Position numbers and translations under genes: made by a program. A model generated the notes under the pieces. The model saw nothing but the letters and a program-made list of their open reading frames with translations, was not told the origin of the DNA and made no database searches. Below, piece after piece: positions 44,790 through 56,826 of a stretch of 64,000 nt of DNA. Each line of letters opens with the position of its first letter. The first letter of the stretch is position 1. The stretch is from Gentiana macrophylla (taxonomy: Eukaryota; Streptophyta; Magnoliopsida; Gentianales; Gentianaceae). The stretch spans positions 35,699,318 to 35,763,317 of the forward strand of contig CM047810.1 of the NCBI GenBank assembly GCA_026214975.1, in the 5' to 3' direction.

Positions 44790-45416
44790 GAAATGACAAT
44801 GGCTTAAAATGGAAAAAAAAAAATCTGCACTTGAGGCGGTGGAGACTGTTTGTAGACGGAGACATTTGTGGTCCAGCTACGCGGTTAATTACATTATAAA
44901 TGCTTTTATTTTGATTTTTTTGATTTTAAAATAACTTAAAATGCTCTTTAAATGAGTGACCTCTTAAAAAGGGCAAAAAAAAAAAAATGAAGTGACGATA
45001 GAAGGGCCAATGGGAGCTGGAGAATCGCAAATGGACCCACACAGAGTATTTATAAACCTAATCAGAGCAGTGAGACTTCACTACTAAGCAACGCTAAACT
45101 ATTCAGTTTTCTTAGTAATTCTAGAATTCGGTAACAAGGAGTTTACCCGGAAACACAACTGGAACTTATACCTTTTTTATTGTATTTTTTTAGGCATGGA
45201 AGCTCAAACGCGAAAAAAAAATATTATCAACTAAAATTTGTTTACTTAGCAAATACGAGTGCTTTCTCTCGAGATTTTTCAGCTCTCTCTCTCTTCTTTC
45301 TCCCTCTCTTCAAGCGGAAAACTCAGCGCCTTGCTCTTAGCCTCCGGCGTCGGCGGCCGGCTACTCTCCTTGTAAATATTTGTTTATTTCATATTTTGTT
45401 CTCTGCTTTCATCCAT
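44790..45416. other. Upstream region of the heat-shock factor gene and flank of the CACTA element
   Basis: After about 200 bp of likely promoter the sequence changes near 45170. A CT-rich stretch (CAGCTCTCTCTCTCTTC) is followed by GCCTCCGGCGTCGGCGGCCG near 45340. Reading across the CACTA insertion this joins the GC-rich block at 47386, so both were one unit before insertion. Confidence 0.4.
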
Positions 45417-45959
45417 GGACACTACAAAAAAAAAAACAAACATCAAGCGCTTTTAAGCCGATATATTCATATTATTTCTTCTAATTTTCGACAACACTTA
45501 ACTAAGATCTCATTATAAAATACTATATTATTTTAATCACAAAAAAACCGCTGATTGATTGACGTTTATGCCTCATTTTTTTAGAAACCGCGATAATAAA
45601 AATTACGATATATTTTAATATATCACACTTAAAAACCGGATCTACTATAATTTCAACACATTTAAAATCGCGATCTATTTTAGTTGTTATCGACTTAAAA
45701 CCGCGATCTATTATAGTTGTATCACTCTTAAAAATCGAGATCTATTATAATTTCAACACATTTAAAAACTCGCGATCTATTTTAAGAGTTGTTATTACAC
45801 TTAAAAACCGAGATATATTATAATTTCAATCACACCTAAAAAGTGTGATCTATTATAATTTCAACACATTTAAAAATATGATCTATTTTAAAGAATATAT
45901 CACACTTAAAAACCGAGATATATTATAATTTCAATCACACCTTAAAAGTGTGATCATTC

Positions 45960-46068
45960 TTTTTTTTTTCAAAACGAAATAAACGCATTACATATTTTTT
46001 GTTGCCACTGACTCGAACCCTGATACTCTGACAAGAACTACATTAATTACCACTGGCCGATGCCTACT
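45960..46068 (-). mobile_element. tRNA-derived SINE inside the CACTA element
   Basis: On the minus strand it reads GGCATCGGCCAGTGGTAAT (A-box area), then GGGTTCGAGTC (B box), and ends in a run of about ten A. It shares ACTGACTCGAACCC and AATTACCA.TGG..(A/G)ATGCCT with the SINE at 53034-53147. Flanks GATCATT and TTATCATT may be a short target duplication. Confidence 0.65.
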
Positions 46069-46952
46069 TTATTATCATTTTCGACTACTCGATCTAAAAT
46101 ATCATTATAAAATATCATATTATTTTAATCACAATTAAAACCATGATTGATTGATGTTCTTGTCTTAGTTTTCTTAAAAACCGTGATAATAAAACTCGCG
46201 ATCTATTTTACTCATATCACACTTAAAAACCTGATCTATTATAATTCAACACATTTAAAAATCGCGATTTATTTTAGTTGTTATCACACTTAAAAATCGT
46301 GATATATTATAGTTATTATCACACTTAAAAACCGAGATCGATTATAATTTCAACACATTTAAAAATCATGATCTATTTTATAAATTGTTATCACACTTAA
46401 AAGTTCGAGATCTATTATTATTTCAATCACACCTAAAAAGTGTGATCATTTTTTTTTTTCACACCTAATAACCGTGATAAAAAATTAAGTGTGATATATA
46501 TACATTTTACTTGTCTCGCTTCTTTTAAAAGTGTGATCCTTTATCTTTAGATAAGTGTGATCTATGTCTCTTTTCTTATTAAGGATATAATTTGTCTCAC
46601 TTTTTCTATAGTTGTGACAAAAATATCATGAATTCAATACAGCTTAAAAATGAGATTAATTGATATAATTTATCTCACTTTTTCAATAACCGTGACAAAA
46701 ATATCGTACCAATTTAGTCACAGATTAAAAATGTGATCGATCGGTATAATTTATCTCGCTTTTTTGAATCGCGACAAAATATCATATCAATTTCATCCAC
46801 CGCTTTGTGAGATTGATTGATAATTTGATATAATTTATCTCGCTTTTTAAAACTATGACAGTAAATATCATATCAATTCAATCACGCTTTAAAAATGAGA
46901 TTGATTGAAATAATTTATCTCGGTTTTTCAATAATCGTGATGAAAAATCATA

Positions 46953-47209
46953 CTCCCTCCGCCCCATTTTGTTTTGGGACTTTAACTCATAAAAAAATAA
47001 GGAGACATCATTTAATGCCTTGTCTACTTATTAAAAGCATAGCTCAATTACAATTACATCCTTTTGTGTTCTTCTACATTTTTCAATAAATTGTTATATT
47101 ATGTCATTTTAGACATTTAAGAGACAAATTTAATTTAAACATTAGAAGTGGACTAATTTTGGGACATCCTAAAAAAGAATAAGTCCCAAACAAAGTGAGA
47201 CGGAGGGAG
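46953..47209. mobile_element. Stowaway MITE (Tc1/mariner type)
   Basis: The inverted ends CTCCCTCCG...CGGAGGGAG extend about 28 bp (through GTTTTGGGACTT / AAGTCCCAAAC). TA flanks both sides (46951-46952, 47210-47211). The length of 257 bp is typical and there is no coding capacity. Confidence 0.92.
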
Positions 47210-47385
47210 TATCAATTAAGTCACACTTTAAAAATGAGATTGATTAATATAATTTATCTCAGTTTTTCAATAAGTGTGATAGAAAGTTGTAAGTGTGATA
47301 TATATATTTTCGTTGTTTCGGTTTTATTGAAACTGTGATTGTTATCTTATCTTAAGTGTGATCTATATCCTATTTTGTAGTAGTG

Positions 47386-48420
47386 GGAGCCTTGATTTGG
47401 CGATCGCCTCTCGCCTTCTTCCCACCGTGACCGATACTCTCGCTTTACGGTGGTGGCGGACGGTGTGTCCTTTGATGGTCGCTTTTTTGGGTTTCGTGCT
47501 TCATGGATCCGAGTCGGTGGCGTTTTTTCGGAGTCCGCGAGGTCCGCGGTGCTCCGTGGTCGTTGCTCGCCTGCTTGCGCCGAGCTTTGTTGGCGGTTCA
47601 CTGCTTCTCCCTTTGTCGGGTCTCTTCGCCTGCATCGCCGGGCGGCATGACCGCCTCTCTTCCCGGATGGTGCAATTTCATCGCCGCGTGATTTACATAA
47701 CACCGCTAAGGCTCCGGGCTCTTAATTGGAGGTTATGATAGTCGTTCTTTTGACGGAGGTGTTAGCCATCTCTTACGGGCTTTCTCTCGCCCGGAGGCGG
47801 CAATGGCGGTGGACTCTCGCGCGCCCATCTAGGTTCTAGGTTTCGCTTTGCCGCTTTGTTTGTCCTGCTTGTTCCTCTGCTTGTTGTTTTTGGTTCTTTG
47901 ATTGTACTAGATTTTAGTTTTTTTTTTTTGTGCAGGTGAAGCTCTCGGCCTCTTTTGGCTTCTTCACCCTCCTTTTATCAAGCCTGCCTCTTTGAGACTT
48001 TCGGTCCCGATAGCCTTAATTGGCATTGTTAGTGCGGCTTTCGTCGCATGTAGTCTGACGCTTTGGCCGTGTTGTACTTTTGTTTTTCTTTCTTCCTCTT
48101 CTTCTTTCTTCCTTCCTATAATTCCATCCTCCTGATATGGCCTCAGTAGTGAACGGGTGAGGTGGTGTAGTGCATTGCTATATCTAAAGCCGAGGGTGGG
48201 GGTTCGAGTCCCGTAAAGGGCCGGCCTCTTTCGGTAAGAGATATCTAATGCAAAGCCTTATTCTTGAGTTCTGCAGGCCCCATGATTAACCTCTCCTCAG
48301 ATTCTCAGGAGATATCTCGCTTAACTTTTTAGAGTCGAAATTATGTATAAAATTCGACTATGGAGGGTTGAAAATGCAGATTCATTCTCTCTACAAATTG
48401 AAATTTACACGATGTGTAGA
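47386..48420 (+). other. GC-rich block of unknown origin with a B-box-like site
   Basis: 47386-47850 is strikingly GC-rich compared with its surroundings, with many CG pairs (GGTCCGCGGTGCTCCGTGGT). No frame matches a protein I know. The rest becomes T-rich with CTTTCTTCCTC runs. GGGTTCGAGTCCC at about 48211-48223 is a pol III B-box match, so a SINE-like tail is possible, but I find no convincing A box. The leader or 3' end of a LINE is another possibility. Confidence 0.3.
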
Positions 48421-49722
48421 GAAGTCCGAAAGAAATTGATCATGATGACATTAATAAAGGTCCATAGAAAAATGATGTAGAGCAAACAATGACAATAACA
48501 GTGACATTTTAAAATCTCGTATCTTTCTATATATATATAATGTAATAATCTTTCCTCAAAAAAAAAAAAAAAATGTAATAATCTTTCAATTTATAATGTT
48601 TATTTTTTGCTATATTTTTCCTTATTTATTCATTTTGAAATAATAAAATGAAAAGATAAAAGTGAAGTATCTAGGCTGAATGAACTTGGAAAACATATTT
48701 ACTCAAAACATTATTCAGAAAGAGAGTTCCAAACGATCACCATAGAAAGGAGAACGTCACACAATTTTTCTAGATCGTTTCGAAAGGTAAATTTTTTCCC
48801 TTCTTTTTTTCCTTTTTTGGTCAATGGGGTAAGAAGAATATAGGATTTTTTTTGATTAATCGTAGTATCATCACGTTTATTTAGTTTTTTTTGATAATTT
48901 ATTGATCAAGAACAAACTTTTGATTGTAAGAAATTAAGAATAGTAGAATTTGTAGATTGATGAATTTCAAATTGGTGCTTCAAAAAAATAAGGTAAAGGG
49001 GTTTTTCTATAACATTGACGTTTTAAATTAACTTTTAGTTGTCTTTGGTTCTGGAGGTTTAATCTGGACGAATTGATACTAATATTTTCGTTCTAACTGC
49101 AAGTAGAAATGAGTGAGGCGTGGAAGTGAGTAGTGATTTTGGTGATGCACATGCACTATGTGAATAAACCTATGTAGTTTGTTATAACTACAAATGGTAT
49201 AATTTTATGTGTGCAACCTTAGAAGATAAAAACACTGTGAGAATTGGTATATCAATGAAGAAAACAAAGAAGTGGAAAAGAAGAAAACCACTTGCATTGT
49301 CTAGCAAAAATAATGTGGGAGCTTAGGGTTTAGGTTACAACAAGAGAGGCTTATATAGCCAAATGTCAAAAAGACTGAAATACCCTTAAACTAAATATCT
49401 AATCTAATATTATATTTATACGGTAACCATTTCATATGAAATGTAGTAGTCAATGACTTGACTCTTCCGATGATTGTGGGTCGTGGCGCGTTGCTAAACG
49501 CTAATCACGATCATTAAGTATAAAATGGTGTTTTGGTAAATGCATTTTGTATTTACGGCGAATATTTTCGGAAGGCCATCGGGTCACACACATATGAACA
49601 TCTAGCAGGAATCAAACTGTGGTTATAGGGATGACCAAATTAGGAATTATTATCCCGACCGTAAAGTATTATAGTGATAAATTAATATAGTGATATTTAT
49701 TTATTATGGATAAATAATGCAA
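48421..49722. other. Intergenic, no gene recognised
   Basis: The stretch is AT-rich with several poly-A runs. GAGAGGCTTATATAGCC near 49350 could be a TATA region of an old LTR. I found no repeat borders or coding frames. Confidence 0.3.
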
Positions 49723-50149
49723 TATATTAATGGGCCAATTATTTAAAATGACCGATTTTCAACTTCTTAGGGTAATAGGACACTCCAAATCTTATTTAGT
49801 TATAAGGACATTCTAATTTTAAGAATGAAAACTTATTTAATTATAAGCGACATTTTAATTTGGCCGATAAAGATGAATAAGGAAAAAAAAAGGAAGGAGA
49901 AAAAAAAGAAGCATTCAAAGTAAAATAAAAAAACAAAAAAACTTACTGAACGTGTGGGTGGTATTTTTTTTTTTAATTTTTAATTTTATTTTTAATTCAC
50001 CATATTTCTAAAGGTCATATATTTTGATCTAAAACTCGAATCATCATAATTTTTTCACTAAAATTTATATTTTTCCGTCTTCTTTATTCTAAAATCAAAT
50101 TTGATATTTTTCCGAATAAATTTCATAAAATCAATTTTTTCTTCATAAA

Positions 50150-50462
50150 ATCGACGCGACGTATTGATCACCGCCATGCATTGACCACCTACCCGGATGC
50201 ATTGGCCACCGGGATCCATTAACCACCCCGATGCATTCACCGCCGCGATTCATTGGCTACCATGATGTATTGACCGCCGCGATCCATTGATAACCTTGAT
50301 CAGTGACATCTCATTGTAGCGATTTATGTAATGGCGTCTCATTGTATCGATTTATACAGTGACTTCTTATTGTAGCGATCTATGCAGTGATGTCTTATTG
50401 TATGCAGTGACGTGTTATTGTAACGATTTATGCAGTGACGTGTTATTGTAACAATTTATGCA
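50150..50462. repeat. Two adjacent minisatellites in the Mutator-like element
   Basis: At 50150-50300 an imperfect unit of about 22 bp (GATGCATTGACCACC type) repeats. At 50301-50462 an imperfect unit of about 34 bp repeats around TTATTGTAGCGATTTATGCAG with TGACGT. Confidence 0.8.
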
Positions 50463-50649
50463 TACCTTTGGTTGTAAGAATATGCATTTAAACAAAAAAA
50501 ATAAAAATAAAAGAAATACAGTTATTTTACAAAGTTATCGAAAATTTAAACCAACACTAATCAAATAAACCAACATCAATCAAATATTTAAAGATAACAA
50601 CGAAATAAAGTTACATTACAAAGTTATCAAATGTGTGTGTCAAGTTGTA

Positions 50650-51240
50650 TATGCGGTGACATCAATATCATTGCATCAGTTATCTAATTGTAAATACAGT
50701 CATCAATGTCACTGCTTCAGACATCAATGTCACTGCATAAGTCATCAATGTCCCTACATCAGACATCAATGTCACTGCATAAGTCGTCAATGTCATCGCG
50801 CATAAGTCGCCAATGTCATCGCGATCACACATCAATGTCATCGCGATAAAACCTAACAATCGCATCGATCCACCGCTTTGTTTTGCATTTCTCCAAATAT
50901 GGAGCTTTTAATATGGATAAGTACAAGTTTGGTGAAACTACAAAGACTCTTCACTATGACTTTGTAATGGCCACACGTTGTTTGTGCCCTCCTGGATAAT
51001 TGGATTCATTGTGAAATCCCTCAATTCTTTAACACGATCTTGAATCATTTGACGATCTTGTTTAGCTTAATGTCCCTCGCATCATTCATCAATGTCATCA
51101 GATCGGACATCAATGTCTCTACATCGACATCAATGTCACTGCATAAGTCATCAATGTCCCTGTATCAGACATCAATGTCATTGCATAAGTCATCAATGTC
51201 CCTGCATTAGACATCAATGTCACTACATCAGACATCAAAC
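50650..51240. repeat. CATCAATGTC minisatellite in two blocks
   Basis: A unit of about 20-22 bp alternating CATCAATGTCACTGCATAAG and CATCAATGTCCCTACATCAG repeats at 50650-50850 and again at 51060-51240, with about 200 bp of other sequence between. Confidence 0.88.
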
Positions 51241-51574
51241 CGTATCCTTTAGAATTTTGACGATCCGAGTTTTAGATCAAAATATATAACCTTTAGAAAT
51301 ATGGTGAATTTAAATATTAAAAAAAAAAAAAACAAACATCAGCTCCATACAACGCTTCCTTTTATTTATTTATTTTTTTTCTCTTCTTTATCCACTTGAA
51401 ATCAGAATGTCCTTATAACTAAATAAGTTTCCTTCTTAAAATTAGAATGTCCTTATAACTAAATAAGATTTCGGAGTGTCCTAAATGATCATTAATTTTC
51501 TAACGATGGCCTTATAACTAATATCCACTATATTAATTATATTATTAATTGATAAATGTAGACATGATTGTGTA

Positions 51575-52932
51575 TCTATATCTATATATATATTTGAAAG
51601 GAAGATTTAACTCGATTACCCGCTAATTTGGCCCATATCCGCCATTAGCCCGACCTAAACCTGACTTACCATCACCAAATTCTCTCACCCTTTCCGTAAA
51701 ATCCTCAAAGCCTATTGCAAACATCTCCTAAAAATCCTCACCAATTATCTCCTCCAAATCTCCTTTAACACTCCTCCATATGTAACAAATTGATAGCATC
51801 CTTCTTTATAATTTGAAATCTTTTTAAATTTTGTATGAATGCGAATTGTATCAGCAACGATTTAGAGTTTGGAAAAAAAAAACCACGTGAGAATTCGTTG
51901 CAAACTCCTCTCTGCAGCCTCCCGTCGACGCAAAAGAGAGGAATGAAGTGAGGAAAATTGGTGCCGACAAGGGCGATCTTCTGCGAAAGTTTCAAAATTT
52001 GCTGTAAAGCCACGTGAGAATTCGTTGCAAACTCCTCTCTGCAGCCTCCCGTCGACTTAAGAGAGAGGAACGGAGTGAGGAAAATTGGTGCCGACAATGG
52101 CGATCTTCTGCGAAAGTTTCAAAATCTGCTGGTATTTTTTGTTTCTTGATTTGATTTTCCAATTATTGATGTTCCTATTGAACTCAATGTTGTTTATATT
52201 GATTTTCATGTTGTTTATATTGATTTTCATTCTATTTACAAGCTTACGCAATATCTTCACATTTGGAATAATGCGGGATATTTTGAGTAAAAGATAATAA
52301 CTGTACGGTCCGTACTTGATGTACGTGCTTTGCATGTGGTTCCAATAAACATGCCAACAATGTATTCTTATCAATTTGTATAAAGTCATATGAGGAACTA
52401 TTACAAGGAAGTATCTAAACAAAAGCACTATTGATTTTTTTAAAACATTTTGTTCAATGTTTTGTCCTTTAGTTTGACGCAGCAAGTGCCTACCGATTGG
52501 AAAAGTTGTTATATATCATCATTACTCATATTTTGTTCAAGTTGTTTCAAGATACCAAAATGAAGTGGTTGTTCGTCATACTTTGTTATCAGTATGGAAT
52601 ATTTAGATTTTATTCGAATAAAGTAGGTTGAAATGCTGCCAACTTTGTAGGACAATAATAATCAAAATTATAAAAGTGTATTAAGTTTGCGTCATTCGTT
52701 TGTTTTATATATACTTTTATTACTTGATCGATACGTTGTTTTTCTCTTTCACATGCTCATTCTCAACCAAACTTCTTATTTCACCTCGGTTACATAATAC
52801 CATTTTAGTGATGATGGTCATATGAGGCATGTTTTTACACTTGAAGTATAATTTTGAATTTATGGATCAAATCATTTTTTCTTAGAAACAACTTAAACTG
52901 CCCCGTGCATTATGCATGGGTTCTTAGACTAG
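51575..52932 (+). mobile_element. Candidate non-autonomous Helitron
   Basis: The right end has the Helitron signature: hairpin CCCGTGCATTATGCATGGG (52902-52920), then eight bases and CTAG before T. The left end TCTATATCTATATAT follows an A, consistent with insertion between A and T. No Rep/helicase is present. A 127-bp tandem duplication (51883-52131) with exon-like sequence lies inside. The left end is the weaker assignment. Confidence 0.55.
51883..52131. repeat. 127-bp tandem duplication, exon-like
   Basis: CCACGTGAGAATTCGTTGCA starts copy 1 at 51883 and copy 2 at 52010. Both run through CAAACTCCTCTCTGCAGCC to TCTTCTGCGAAAGTTTCAAA. Copy 2 ends at a splice-donor-like CTGCTGGTATTTT, and a short ATG frame (MAIFCESFKIC) precedes it. 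This could be a captured gene fragment. Confidence 0.8.
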
Positions 52933-53033
52933 TGTATGTATATTGCAAATCAATTATAGGATTATATTATATTAATATATTGGATATTGAGTTATGCGTG
53001 TGGTGCATATTAGATATGCACACATGTATGATT

Positions 53034-53147
53034 TTTTTTACGGATACAAAATATACGCACTAACACATTTTGTCCCCACTGACACTCGAACCCGGATACT
53101 CCGGGTTAAGGGGCCACAATAATTACCAATGGACCAATGCCTCATTG
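53034..53147 (-). mobile_element. tRNA-derived SINE with 16-bp target duplication
   Basis: The minus strand has an A-box region (GCATTGGTCCATTGGTAAT), a B box (GGGTTCGAGTG) and an A-rich tail. It is flanked by GCACACATGTATGATT (53018-53033) and GCACACATGTGTGATT (53148-53163), a 16-bp duplication with one mismatch, as made by LINE-driven insertion. Confidence 0.82.
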
Positions 53148-53163
53148 GCACACATGTGTGATT

Positions 53164-53714
53164 GATACATATTATTATATAATAAAAGCATATTTAAAAT
53201 AAGATATTAAATAATGAGCTAAATCAATTAAAAGAGATATACTTCCTTACTTCCCTAAATTATTGGTAAAATGTTTTCCTAATCCCTACTTCAAGCAGGA
53301 AGCTTCTGCCTAGGGTTTGGGAGTGGTATGAGGCGCCACCTTCCTCTATATAAAAGAATGGGTGTCATGCTCTTTTGTATCACAATCTTAAAAGAATTAT
53401 TTTTTACTAAAAAATAATAAGAGCTTCCTAAAGAGAGTTTAAGAGAAAAGAAAAAGTCAGTCTAGCAATTGTGTTTTCCAATAGCAGTCCTAGCAAGGAT
53501 TCCAACGGTGGTTTGTGTGGATCAACAGTAGAGGCTGAACACTTGGGCAACTTTATGCACAACTACCACTGTTGACAAAGCGACGATCTATTCTTAGATC
53601 AATTTGGTATGAAATCTTGTCTACTTATTATTGTTTATTATTTAAATGAAGTCGATCATTGGTCAAAAGGAAATCAAAATTTTAAACTTCGCTGCGTTCC
53701 CACATTGATTTCCT
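53164..53714 (+). other. LTR-like fragment without defined borders
   Basis: CCTCTATATAAAAG at about 53343 is a good TATA box, and the following 300 bp have no ORF. The next recognisable sequence is copia integrase, so this may be the 5' end of that element brought close by deletion. I could not match it to the 3' end near 56100-56270. Confidence 0.3.
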
Positions 53715-56280
53715 TACAAAACTAGTTTCGGCATACTCCACAACAAAATGGAATGGTTGAAAGGAAACATAAACACATCATTTCTGTTGCTAGAGGTTTG
53801 AAATTACAATCTTCTGTCCCCATTGGTAACTGGCACTTCTCTGTTCCACATGTTGTTCACCTAATTAATCTCTCACCACCCCTTTATTGAAGGATTTAAC
53901 ACCTTACCAGATCTTGCATAATAAACCCCTCACTTATAAACATCTTTGGGTGTTTGGTTTTGTAGCCTATGCTACTGTTACTGGTCCTGGTTTCTCAAAG
54001 TTTGACCATGTATCCACACCTTATTGTTACATAGGTCACTCAGCCACCACTAAAAGATATTATTTTCTTGATCTTCACACTAAACAAATACATCTTTTTA
54101 AGGATGTTGTTTTCTATGAAACCATCTTTCTTTTTTCTAATCCTCATTTCCATTGCTCATATGACATTTCTCATTCCTCTGACTTTCCCAAACCTACTGG
54201 CCAGAGTTCTTTCTTAGACGACTTTCTAGTCCCTTAGGACATTTCAGGTCCTGATGTCTCTGAATCACCTCATACTCCTTCACACCCTGATAAATCTTCT
54301 TAATCTTTTTCATCCTCCACTTCTTTTTCACCTCCTTCTTCCTCCACTTCAGATACCTTCTCATCTCTCACTCTTTTTTCTTCTTATCGTCCTCCCAGGA
54401 GATCTGCCAGGGTCACACATCTTCCTTCTTGGCTGCAACATTATCATTGTGCCCTTCTTGATTCCAAAAAACCCTTTCCAAATTCTTCTTCCCTCCTCCC
54501 ATAGTTCATCCTATTTCTTCAGTTATTAGCTGTGATTCTTTGGCCCCATAATACAAGACCTTTGTTTTAAGTATTTCTGCCAACTCTGGGCCTACTTCTT
54601 ATGCTAAAACTGATAATGTCCTCAGTGGCAAGCTGCCACGGCAGATGAGATACATGCCCTGGAACAAAATCATACTTGGTCTCTGGTTGACGTACCTCAT
54701 GATAAGGTGCCAATTGGGTGCAGATTGGTTTTCAGAATTAAGTACAAAGTTGATGGGTCTGTAGAGCGTTATAAGGCCAAACTAGTGGAAAAAGGATATA
54801 CTCAACAGCCAAGGTTGGATTATCAGGATGCTTTCAGTCCCGTGGCTAAGATGACTACTGTGTGGGTTCTTCTTGCAGTTGTAGGGGCAAACAGATGGAT
54901 TCTCAAACAACTTGATGTCAACAATGCATTCCTTCATGGAGATCTCCATGAAGAAGTCTTACATGCTTGCACCCCTAGTTTTCCAAGTTCCAAGGTTTGC
55001 AGATCACACAAGTCCCTCTATGGCCTGTAACAGGCCAGGAGGCAATGAAACATGAAACTTACAAAGTCCTTACTACAGTAGGGATGCACCCAATCTAATG
55101 TGGATTACAATTTGTTCATCAAATAGCATGGATCTTTCTTTACTACACTTTTGGTCTATGTGGATGACATTGTCATTGCCAAAAACAGTCCTAAATAGGC
55201 ATATAATATAATGAACTTCCTACACCAGACCTTTAAAATCAAGGAACTTGGGGAATTGAAGTTTTTCTTGCGGATTGAGGTTGCAAGATGAAAAGATGGG
55301 CTGACTGTTAACCAAAGAAAGTATGCCCTGGAACTGCTGGAACAAACTGGTTTGCTAGGATGTAAAGCTACCATCAGCCCTAAGGATAGTTTACAAAAAC
55401 TTGCACACGAAGACTCACCAGCCCTACCAAGCAATACTTTGTACATAAGCATTGTGGGAAAGCTTTTGTATCCGACTATTACCAGGCCGCACAAATCCCT
55501 TTGTAAGGCAAGATTTAAGTCGATTCCTTGATCAACCAAAGATAAAATCACATTAAGGCGCTTTTAAGTTGTTGATGTATGTGAAGAAAAGTCCTAGGCG
55601 TGGCATTTTCTTTCCAAATTTCAAAATAGCTTGAAATGAAGGCCTTTTCGTGATTCAGATTGACAAAGTTATGAGGAAACTAGAAGATTTGTGATAGGTT
55701 TTTGTATCTTTCTTAGAACGTCCTTGATTTCGTCAATGGCTTCCACCACTTGTGAAATCCAAAGGCTTCTGTACTTGTTAAAAGACCTGAACATCAATCA
55801 AGACAGGGCTGTACTTCATATTGTGATAACAAAACTGCAATGTATATTGTTGAAAATCCAGTCTTCCACGAGAGGACAAAGCATATAGAGATATATTGTC
55901 ATATAGTGAGGGAGAAGTACATCTCAAGGGTGATCAACATTTTAGGACATATTTGCAAAATGGCCGACATATGTACAAGGCATTAGACAACAGGACTTTG
56001 AACATGATTTTGAGTTCTTTCAAATACAACAACACATATGCATGTCAGCTTGCGGGAAGGTGTGGAAGAAGATGCTGAAATGGATGAAGGAGAGGTTCAA
56101 ATGTGAAGGGCAAAATAGTAATTACACTAGAGTCAAATTAGTAAACCGCTTTTGATAGTTTAGTGGTCAAGGGTATAAATACCCCTTTTAGAAGATTCTG
56201 TAAACTGTTCTTCAGTTGTATTTTCTTTCCAGAAATAAAACATTTTCTTTCTTCTTTGTTTGCTCACCTATATAATAATC
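53715..56280 (+). pseudogene. Decayed copia element: integrase end, RT, RNase H, 3' LTR-like end
   Basis: The plus strand shows integrase from PQQNGMVERKHKHIISVARG (about 53740). It continues through HLWVFGFVAYATVTGPGFSK and CYIGHSATTKRYYFLDLHTK. RT starts near 54600 and includes [20 protein letters not shown] and [28 protein letters not shown] is at about 55157 and ELGELKFFLRIEV follows. RNase H traces ([20 protein letters not shown] in one frame) lie at 55850-55910. The 3' end (from about 56100) has GGGTATAAATACCCC and an AATAAA signal, like an LTR. There are many stops and frame changes; gag and protease are missing. Confidence 0.75.
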
Positions 56281-56826
56281 GTTACCCCCACTTATCACCC
56301 TTAAGTACTTAACCCTTAATCTCATCTCACCCCACCCTACGTACCCCCACACCCACTTACCCCTTCACCCCTATCCGCTCCTTGTAAGAAACTAAATTTT
56401 AAACTATACTGCTTCTTTACCCTAATCACTTACGCCGTTTTCGCCCTTAAACCCTCAACCTCCCATCATAGGTAGATAAGTATTTTGATAAAGTAGCACC
56501 TATACTACACTTTGACTTGTGTCGAGAATGTAGTTGGGTTACTAACTTACTATATGAAAGATTACCGAGAGTCATCCTTATTACCGATTCTCGCATGATA
56601 AAATTATCTTGTCTCAGGTAAGTCAACAAATTAGATACTGGATCAAGGGTGGAACTAACTCAACTATGTTATGGGATGGGGGTGCTAAGTAAACCAAACC
56701 CTATCTTTTATTTAGAGTTAGACTCAAATGGAATTTTGTGTTTGATGTTTTATCTAATTAATCTGACCCACCAATAATTTTTACTCAACCTAAACTCACT
56801 TACCAATTTTCCTCAACTAAACATAC
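56281..56826. other. Intergenic, no gene recognised
   Basis: This begins with a C-rich, pyrimidine-biased stretch (56280-56470) and then AT-rich sequence. Nothing coding or repetitive is recognised. Confidence 0.3.

Larger units (their letters stand above)
45420..47385. mobile_element. Non-autonomous CACTA (En/Spm) transposon
   Basis: The 1966-bp element begins CACTACAAAAAA and ends TTTTGTAGTAGTG, and is flanked by the 3-bp duplication GGA (45417-45419 and 47386-47388). It has no transposase. The left half is made of dozens of short units such as ACTTAAAAACCGAGATCTAT and ATTATAATTTCAACACA. The right half has units such as ATAATTTATCTCGCTTTTT with GTGACAAAAATATC. Such subterminal repeats are transposase binding sites in CACTA elements. 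A SINE and a Stowaway MITE inserted later. Confidence 0.88.
49723..51537. mobile_element. Non-autonomous Mutator-like element with minisatellite interior
   Basis: The body 49732-51528 is flanked by a perfect 9-bp duplication TATATTAAT (49723-49731 and 51529-51537). Long inverted ends are obvious. GGACACTCCAAATCTTATTT with TAGTTATAAGGACATTCTAA on the left is matched in reverse on the right (51395-51485), covering well over 100 bp with small gaps. Within each end the unit CTTATTTAGTTATAAGGACATTCT is itself doubled. The outermost 23 bases match only about 60 percent. There is no transposase. The centre consists of three kinds of tandem repeat. Confidence 0.75.

Noticed and set aside
47358..47738. 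Protein gene in the GC-rich block
   Set aside because: Long frames are open on both strands because the GC-rich DNA has few stops; none matches a known domain and the first begins inside the CACTA end.
50150..51240. CRISPR-like alternation of repeats
   Set aside because: Units are degenerate, vary in length and have no unique spacers; the host is a plant and the arrays lie inside a Mutator-like element. They are minisatellites.
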